Shown one piece after another: positions 59,036 to 64,000 of a stretch of DNA of 64,000 nucleotides. Positions within the stretch are counted from its first letter, which is position 1, and each line of letters begins with the position of its first letter. Source of the stretch: Rhizobiales bacterium 64-17 (GTDB taxonomy: Bacteria > Pseudomonadota > Alphaproteobacteria > Rhizobiales > Xanthobacteraceae); NCBI GenBank assembly GCA_001899285.1, contig MKWA01000015.1, positions 78,944 to 142,943 of the forward strand, in the 5' to 3' direction. The notes beneath the pieces were generated by a model. That model made no database searches. It was not told the origin of the DNA and saw only the letters and a program-made list of their open reading frames with translations. A program made the translations under genes and the position numbers.

Positions 59036-60214
59036 TCAGAATTTGGGGAGGGTGCTGCTGTAGTTCCGCCAACCTTTCAGCGGCACCATCGCGTCTTTGG
59101 CGCGATCATAGTGGACCAGCATGTAGGTGGTTGGACCGTAATGATCGTCCTTGGAGAATTGGATCGGTGCGCCGGTTAATCCGCCCATGTCCAGCTTGGT
59201 ATTGTTGAGCGCCTGCTGGAATTTTTCCGATGTACAGGGAGACGCGCACCGCTTGATGACATCTTCCATCAGCATACCAAGCGCCCAGCCGCCTGAATGG
59301 ACCTGAATCCACTCCTTGATGCCAGCGGCTTTTGCGGCATTTGCCAGCGCCGTTACCTGTGGCCCTTCGCCGTAACCCTGGCTGACGAAGCGCGTATAGC
59401 TCCACATGTCGATTTTTGGCGCAGCTTTGGCGACTTCGCGCACCGCGTCGTCGCCGGTTCCTGCTTCCATGGAGATCGCCGCACCTTCGTAACCGGCGGC
59501 GGCAAGCGCCGGTGTCATGGCAATCAGACGGCTGCGCCCGAGTACCAGCAGAACAACATCGGGCTTGAGCGAGACGATCCGCTCAGCGATGGCACGAAAG
59601 TCGCGCGTGGGAATCGGAAACATCACTGATTCCGCTTTCTCAAAACCCTTGGCCTTGGCTGCCGCGATCGCGCCCTTGCAGGAAACGATACCGCCCGGCG
59701 ATTCAAAGCTCGTGCAGACGAAGGTTTTACCTTTCGGCGCGGCATCGCGCGCAAGCTCGCCGCCGATATAACCGGCCAGGTCAAAGACGATACCGGTCGC
59801 GTAGGCATTGGCTTTTGCGGGCGGCAATACCAGTCCGATATTGGACGGATAGCCTGCCACGACCGGCACGCTGTTGCGTTCCATGGCCGCGTAAACGCCG
59901 GCCTGAACCGTCGACAGTGGCAGGCCGATGATGGCGATCGATCCGGCGGCGATCATTTCCTGCGCGGTCGCGACGGCACGTGCGGTATCGATACCAGTAT
60001 CTCGCACGTCGATTTCGATCTTGCGCCCATTGACCCCGCCGGCCTTGTTGAGCCGGTCGATATACAGGTTGAAGCCCTCAAGCGATGGCTTGGAAATGTC
60101 CTGCGTCGGGCCCGATGTATCAGTGAGATAGCCGAGTTTGATCGTTTCCGCGTCTGCGCCGCTGATGCTTGCGCACAGGATCGCCGCCGCGATTATTCCG
60201 CAGGTCTTGTTCAT
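59036..60214 (-). CDS. Branched-chain amino acid-type ABC receptor
   Basis: The 392-aa periplasmic receptor has a signal peptide ending about residue 22 (SISGADAET) and the Peripla_BP_6 fold, shown by IKLGYLTDTSGPTQDISKPS, NKAGGVNGRKIEIDVRDTGID and AIIGLPLSTVQAGVYAAMER. It is the first gene of the operon. Its closest function class is amide/amino acid or aromatic acid binding; the neighbouring molybdenum hydroxylase would suit an N-heterocycle or purine-like ligand, which is inference. GGGAGGAAATTCG precedes ATG 60214. Confidence 0.9.
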   Translation of the reverse strand: MNKTCGIIAAAILCASISGADAETIKLGYLTDTSGPTQDISKPSLEGFNLYIDRLNKAGGVNGRKIEIDVRDTGIDTARAVATAQEMIAAGSIAIIGLPLSTVQAGVYAAMERNSVPVVAGYPSNIGLVLPPAKANAYATGIVFDLAGYIGGELARDAAPKGKTFVCTSFESPGGIVSCKGAIAAAKAKGFEKAESVMFPIPTRDFRAIAERIVSLKPDVVLLVLGRSRLIAMTPALAAAGYEGAAISMEAGTGDDAVREVAKAAPKIDMWSYTRFVSQGYGEGPQVTALANAAKAAGIKEWIQVHSGGWALGMLMEDVIKRCASPCTSEKFQQALNNTKLDMGGLTGAPIQFSKDDHYGPTTYMLVHYDRAKDAMVPLKGWRNYSSTLPKF

Positions 60215-60281
60215 CGAATTTCCTCCCTGATGTTTTGCGCGTCACAGGACCGGCCGGGAGTGTAGCGGGGTCATCACAAAA

Positions 60282-60351
60282 TGTATACAAATTCGGACTA
60301 CCGCAGCGTAAAATAGCGATTTTACCGCAAATGTCCGCTAATAAGGTATAC
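60282..60351. promoter_or_regulatory. TATAC-containing dyads upstream of the transporter operon
   Basis: The 138-bp gap between the receptor gene and the hydroxylase small subunit contains TGTATACA (60282-60289, perfect palindrome), GTATAC (60346-60351), and a GTAAAAT/ATTTTAC hairpin (60308-60325). TGTATACA-type dyads are common FCD-GntR operators, and the operon ends with such a regulator. Confidence 0.45.
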
Positions 60352-60352
60352 T

Positions 60353-60850
60353 TTACGCGCCGGATTTCGCCGCGGCGACCTCCTTGATGGCCTCGACGAT
60401 GCCTTTGTAACCGGTGCAGCGACACAAATGACCGGTGAGCATTTCGCGGATCTCCGCTTCAGTCGGCGCCGGGTGTTCGGCCAGAAACTGTGTGCAGGAC
60501 ATCAGAATGCCAGGTGTGCAGAAGCCGCACTGGAGTGCGTGATGTTTCTTGAAGGCCGCTTGTAGCGCAGTCAATTCGTCCGGCGATGCCGCGAGGCCCT
60601 CGACGGTTCGGATATCCATGCCGTCAACCTGAATCGCAAAAATCATGCAGGCACGGACCGCGCGCCCGTCGATAAGCACGGTACACGCCCCGCAAATCCC
60701 GTGTTCGCAACCCACATGCGTGCCATAGGCTCGCAGAACGTGCCGCAGAAAGTCAGCGAGCTGCATGCGCGGGCTGGCAAGACCTTCGCGCGCAACACCA
60801 TTTAGTGTAACGCGCACGGGGATGCTGGCGTCGCAGGCCACTTCAAACAC
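60353..60850 (-). CDS. Molybdenum hydroxylase, 2Fe-2S small subunit
   Basis: The 165-aa subunit carries two [2Fe-2S] clusters. The plant-type site is GTHVGCEHGICGACTVLIDG and the C-terminal site is LQCGFCTPGILM with HLCRCTGYKGIV. It passes electrons from the Mo site to FAD, as in CoxS, XdhA or quinoline oxidoreductase. GTG 60850 with a strong GGAGGGAG site is the start, overlapping the FAD-subunit stop. Gene order is large-FAD-small on the minus strand. Confidence 0.92.
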   Translation of the reverse strand: MFEVACDASIPVRVTLNGVAREGLASPRMQLADFLRHVLRAYGTHVGCEHGICGACTVLIDGRAVRACMIFAIQVDGMDIRTVEGLAASPDELTALQAAFKKHHALQCGFCTPGILMSCTQFLAEHPAPTEAEIREMLTGHLCRCTGYKGIVEAIKEVAAAKSGA

Positions 60851-61718
60851 GGCTGGCTCCCTCCTGGGCCCGGCGGATCGCCGCATCGAACACCCTTCTG
60901 GCAAATATGCCGGCGAGATGGGTGCGATACTCCGCGCTCGCCTGCATGTCGGATATCGGTTCGATGGAACGTCGCGCCCGATCCATGATCTCCTCGGCCA
61001 CACCGTCGGATGGTTTGTCTCCGATAAGCTGTGACGTATCGATCAGGATCGGTCGTTCACCGACCCCGGCAAGGCCGACGCGAATCGAAGTGATGTTGCC
61101 TGGGGCATCCAGCGAAACCTGCGCCGCCGCGGCGACAATCGCATAGTCTCCGCCGCGGATGGCGAATTCATCAAAGGCGCAGCCGGATCGGGCGGGGGCA
61201 CTCGGCCACAGCGTCGCAACGACCATCTCGTCCTCGCGGCGAGCGGTGGTAAGGGTCGACACCAGAAAATCGTCGGCAGCGACAATTCTTGTGCCGCGTT
61301 TCGATCGCAACTCAACCGCACCATCGGAAACCAGAAGCGCCAGCGGAAGCTCCGCGCTCGGATCAGCGTGGGCGATCGATCCGCAGATCGTACCGCGGTT
61401 TCGCGTCTGGAAATGTCCGACATGCGGCAGCGCTTCTTTAATCAGAGGAGTTGCGTTGAGGTCGGTGTGGCGCAGTGCGTCGCTTTGACGAACGGTGGCG
61501 CCCACGCGGATTCCTGTACGATCCTTCTCGATGCTGTTCGCGCCGGCGATCCGGTTGATGTCGACCAGCACCTTCGGCGCAACGAGACGCATGTTGAGCA
61601 TGGCGCCCAGTGATTGGCCGCCGGCGATAATGCGTCCGGCGCTTCCGTGCTCGCCGAGCGCGGCAACAGCTTCCGCGATGGACAGGGGACGGACATAGGC
61701 AAACGGCGCGGGTTTCAC
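60843..61718 (-). CDS. Molybdenum hydroxylase, FAD-binding subunit
   Basis: The 291-aa CoxM-like subunit has FAD motifs AGRIIAGGQSLGAMLNMRL and RNRGTICGSIAHADPSAELPLALL in two parts, and the C-terminal CO_deh_flav_C domain (SIRVGLAGVGERPILID). GTG 61718 is chosen because GGAGG lies close upstream and it overlaps the large-subunit stop (GTGA); GTG 61739 is in frame too. It links the Fe-S subunit to the terminal acceptor. Confidence 0.9.
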   Translation of the reverse strand: MKPAPFAYVRPLSIAEAVAALGEHGSAGRIIAGGQSLGAMLNMRLVAPKVLVDINRIAGANSIEKDRTGIRVGATVRQSDALRHTDLNATPLIKEALPHVGHFQTRNRGTICGSIAHADPSAELPLALLVSDGAVELRSKRGTRIVAADDFLVSTLTTARREDEMVVATLWPSAPARSGCAFDEFAIRGGDYAIVAAAAQVSLDAPGNITSIRVGLAGVGERPILIDTSQLIGDKPSDGVAEEIMDRARRSIEPISDMQASAEYRTHLAGIFARRVFDAAIRRAQEGASRV

Positions 61719-64000
61719 GATCTGCCTCCGCCGAGCCACGCCCGCAGCTTCGTCAGAATGCCGGTGTCTGCCGATCCGCCCAAATCCTTCGTGAAACGCG
61801 CGAAAAACTGAGCGATCAATAACTTGGTTGCGCCAGAAATCAGTCGATGGCCGAGGCTTGCGACACGCCCACCGACTGCGGCCGAATAACTGTATTGGAT
61901 CGTCGTCTTGCCGTCGTCGGCGGGCGTCAACGTCACCAGGGCTGTCCCGCTGCCGAAACCGAGATCGCCGGTCGCGTGACCCGCGAGACGGAAGCTTTCC
62001 GGCGCCTTGAGATCCTTGAGTTGAACGCGCGCATCATAGGCGCCGCCAATTCCGGCAATGCTGATGGCGATCCGCGCGCTATAGCTATGCTGGCCGTGAT
62101 CCTGAAGCGTTTCGCAGCCGGGTATCGCGTTTTGCAGGGCGTTAGGATCGAGCAGACGCGCCCATACGACGTCCGGCGGCGCTTGCACGACAACCAAGCC
62201 TTTGCCTTCGACTTTGCGGCCCGCCATGGCATCGGGTGCGTCGGCCGGCCGTTGCATGGCCTCGACTGGAGCCTCGCTTTTGCCGTGCATCGCATTCCAC
62301 ACCCGTGCAGGGGTGAGCGGCAGGCTGACGTCGCGGCCGATCGCGTCGGCCACGGCATTGGCGATGGCTGCGGGCGCGATCATCGAGCAGCCGTCGCCCA
62401 TGCCTTTTGCGCCCAGACGATTGGCTTTGGTGGGCGAGCAGATGTGATCGATATTGACGTCCGGCATCTCGGCCGCGGTTGGGCACAGATAGTCAGCAAA
62501 AGTCGATGACAGCAGAACCCCCTGCGGATCGTAGGCGAGCTGCTCGAATAGCGCCGCACCGACGCCATGAGCGAGGCCGCCCCAGATCTGACCCTTCACC
62601 ATGGCCGGGTTAAGCTGATTACCGATGTCGTGGACACTGCCGTATTTGCGGATATGAACGCGGCCGCTGTCGCGGTCGACCTCGACCGCGACGACATCAC
62701 AGAGAAAAGCATAGGTCAGCGACGAGCGGATGCGATCTGCTTGATCCGGCCCCGTCAGGCTCAGCGGTGAAAATACCGCCACCTCGCGGATTCCGGCTGG
62801 CACGCCGGCGGGTAACGCGACAGCATTCCAGTGCGTTTGTGCAGCCAGGCGTCGAATGGGGATCGAAATATTCCGGCCGTCGGTTGTCGACGCATGACCA
62901 TTGGCAAGTTGAATCTTGTCCGGCGATGCGTCGAGCGCCTCGGCGGCCAGCAGCTTGAGCTTTTGTCCGACATTCTCGGCAGCGATTTTCACGGCCGATG
63001 TGACCGCGACGGAAAAGCGGTTGGCATAGTTGCCGGACGTGATCGACCAGCCGTCGGTCAGTGTGTCGAGCTCGGTGATAACCTCGATGCTGGCCGGATC
63101 AACGCCAAGTTCATCGGCAGCCACCTGGGCAACGACGGTGGCGTGGCCCTGGCCATTGGGCGTGCTGCCGACATTGACGACAATCGATCCCATCGGGTCG
63201 ATCGTCAGCGTGGCCGACGCGGCACCGCCGGATTTCGGCGATCCCTTTGCGCGCTCTTCGGCCGTCAATGCGGCATTGATGTAGCCCATATTCGAGCCGG
63301 ACGTTTCGACCGCGGCGCCAATCCCGATCCCGAATAGCCGGCCTTCAGCCCGCGCCGTGTCGCGCTCTTTCAGCAGTTCGGCATAGCCGGCTGCGTTCAT
63401 CGCGAGAGCGAGTGTGTTGTGATAGTTGCCGCTGTCGAGCAGGGAGCCCGACGGGCAATCGTAGGGAAATTCGTCAGAACGGATGAAATTCCGCATGCGG
63501 ATATCGGCCTTGTCGATGCCGAGCTTGTCCGCAGCGACATCCATCAATCGCTCAAGCGGATAGAAATATTGCGGGGCTCCGAAGCCGCGGTTGAGACCGG
63601 TCGGGACTTGATTGGTAACCACGGCGGCGTTTTCGACCGCAATATGCCGCACGCGGTAGGGGCCATTGAGCGTACCGTGCATTCGGTAGAGTGAAGCCGG
63701 TTCCGGCGCCCGCATATAAGCGCCGACATTCTCGGTCTGCCGTAACCGCAACCCGAGCAATTCGCCGCCATCACTGAACGCGCCTTCGATATCGGTCAGC
63801 CGGTCCGTGGCACTGGAAGACGCGGCAAGATGCTCGAGCCTGTCCTCGATCCATTTCACGGGAACGCCGAGTTTCCGCGACACCACGGCCATCAGGACGA
63901 TATAGGGGAAAACGCCCTGTTTGATGCCGAAGCTGCCGCCGCTGGCGGGTGGTGAGATCAGACGCAGACGCTGGCTCGGCACACCAAGCGCCGCAGACAT
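61715..64000 (-). CDS. Molybdenum hydroxylase large subunit fused to a CoxG-like domain (5' end outside window)
   Basis: At least 761 aa are present and the N-terminus is beyond the window edge. The molybdopterin-binding part has PASGGSFGIKQGVFPYIVL, GLNRGFGAPQYFYPLERLMD, NGQGHATVVAQVAADELG and LGAKGMGDGCSMIAPAAIAN. The catalytic Glu usually found in KGxGE is Asp here (codon 62393-62395). CoxL-type CODHs have a Cys active loop (AYRCSFR); this has NRGFGA, so it is not a CO dehydrogenase. After about residue 580 a CoxG/SRPBCC domain follows (EGKGLVVVQAPPDVVWARLLDPNALQNAIPGCE in two parts, ending WLGGGRS). CoxG is normally a separate membrane-recruiting maturation factor. Confidence 0.88.
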   Translation of the reverse strand: MSAALGVPSQRLRLISPPASGGSFGIKQGVFPYIVLMAVVSRKLGVPVKWIEDRLEHLAASSSATDRLTDIEGAFSDGGELLGLRLRQTENVGAYMRAPEPASLYRMHGTLNGPYRVRHIAVENAAVVTNQVPTGLNRGFGAPQYFYPLERLMDVAADKLGIDKADIRMRNFIRSDEFPYDCPSGSLLDSGNYHNTLALAMNAAGYAELLKERDTARAEGRLFGIGIGAAVETSGSNMGYINAALTAEERAKGSPKSGGAASATLTIDPMGSIVVNVGSTPNGQGHATVVAQVAADELGVDPASIEVITELDTLTDGWSITSGNYANRFSVAVTSAVKIAAENVGQKLKLLAAEALDASPDKIQLANGHASTTDGRNISIPIRRLAAQTHWNAVALPAGVPAGIREVAVFSPLSLTGPDQADRIRSSLTYAFLCDVVAVEVDRDSGRVHIRKYGSVHDIGNQLNPAMVKGQIWGGLAHGVGAALFEQLAYDPQGVLLSSTFADYLCPTAAEMPDVNIDHICSPTKANRLGAKGMGDGCSMIAPAAIANAVADAIGRDVSLPLTPARVWNAMHGKSEAPVEAMQRPADAPDAMAGRKVEGKGLVVVQAPPDVVWARLLDPNALQNAIPGCETLQDHGQHSYSARIAISIAGIGGAYDARVQLKDLKAPESFRLAGHATGDLGFGSGTALVTLTPADDGKTTIQYSYSAAVGGRVASLGHRLISGATKLLIAQFFARFTKDLGGSADTGILTKLRAWLGGGRS

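Noticed and set aside
61715-64000. Aerobic CO dehydrogenase (coxMSL)
   Set aside because: Subunit order and the CoxG domain resemble cox, but the active-site loop has no Cys (NRGFGAPQ in place of AYRCSFR), so CO oxidation is not supported.

Overview
The window is GC-rich chromosomal DNA of an alphaproteobacterium, most likely of the order Hyphomicrobiales (Bradyrhizobium, Rhodopseudomonas or Xanthobacteraceae-like). The evidence is the gene order folA-hflK-hflC-DUF2065-degP-serB/miaA, the ilvB-ilvN-ilvC block, and several intergenic palindromic repeats typical of that group. All assignments come from reading protein motifs and gene context. No database search was run.

Region 1 (1-23.8 kb) is conserved core DNA. 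It holds the end of folA, the HflKC membrane complex, a DegP protease, serB and miaA (divergent), an RND efflux pump with its adaptor, the valine/isoleucine genes ilvB, ilvN and ilvC, an SsuABC/NMT1-type ABC transporter with a cupin, a PdxY-like kinase, a Nudix protein, a PPK2 polyphosphate kinase, leuA, a Spy-like periplasmic protein and tRNA-Lys(CUU). ilvB and leuA are each preceded by an unannotated leader peptide: an 18-codon peptide rich in Ile/Val/Leu with a textbook attenuator, and a 34-codon peptide with four consecutive Leu codons.

Region 2 (23.8-36.3 kb) lies between tRNA-Lys and a degenerate copy of that tRNA's 3' end, as expected for an old genomic island. It carries a tightly coupled operon: branched-chain-type ABC transporter with fused permease-ATPase, gamma-glutamyltransferase homologue, HutC-type regulator, 72-aa protein and iron alcohol dehydrogenase. 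Convergent to it are RidA and a ferritin-like di-iron protein. A second HutC-type regulator and an aldehyde dehydrogenase follow.

Region 3 (36.5-55.0 kb) begins with a diguanylate cyclase. It continues with a large catabolic regulon: MaoC hydratase, tricarboxylate-type (Bug) binding proteins, an acyl-CoA dehydrogenase homologue without its catalytic glutamate, MmgE/PrpD dehydratase, an SDR without the YxxxK motif, citryl-CoA lyase-like enzyme, family III CoA-transferase, split aconitase X, a HutC regulator, a two-component flavin monooxygenase, a PaaK-like ligase, a four-domain rhodanese, two more Bug proteins and a further SDR. A 12-bp palindrome, TTGTCCGGACAA or close variants, lies in three of its promoter regions and ties the transcripts together. 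This is the best candidate for an undescribed pathway. It looks like degradation of a carboxylic acid substrate, possibly one containing sulfur.

Region 4 (55.0-64.0 kb, minus strand) encodes a second branched-chain-type ABC transporter, an FCD-type GntR regulator and a three-subunit molybdenum hydroxylase. The large subunit is fused to a CoxG-like domain and runs off the window edge.
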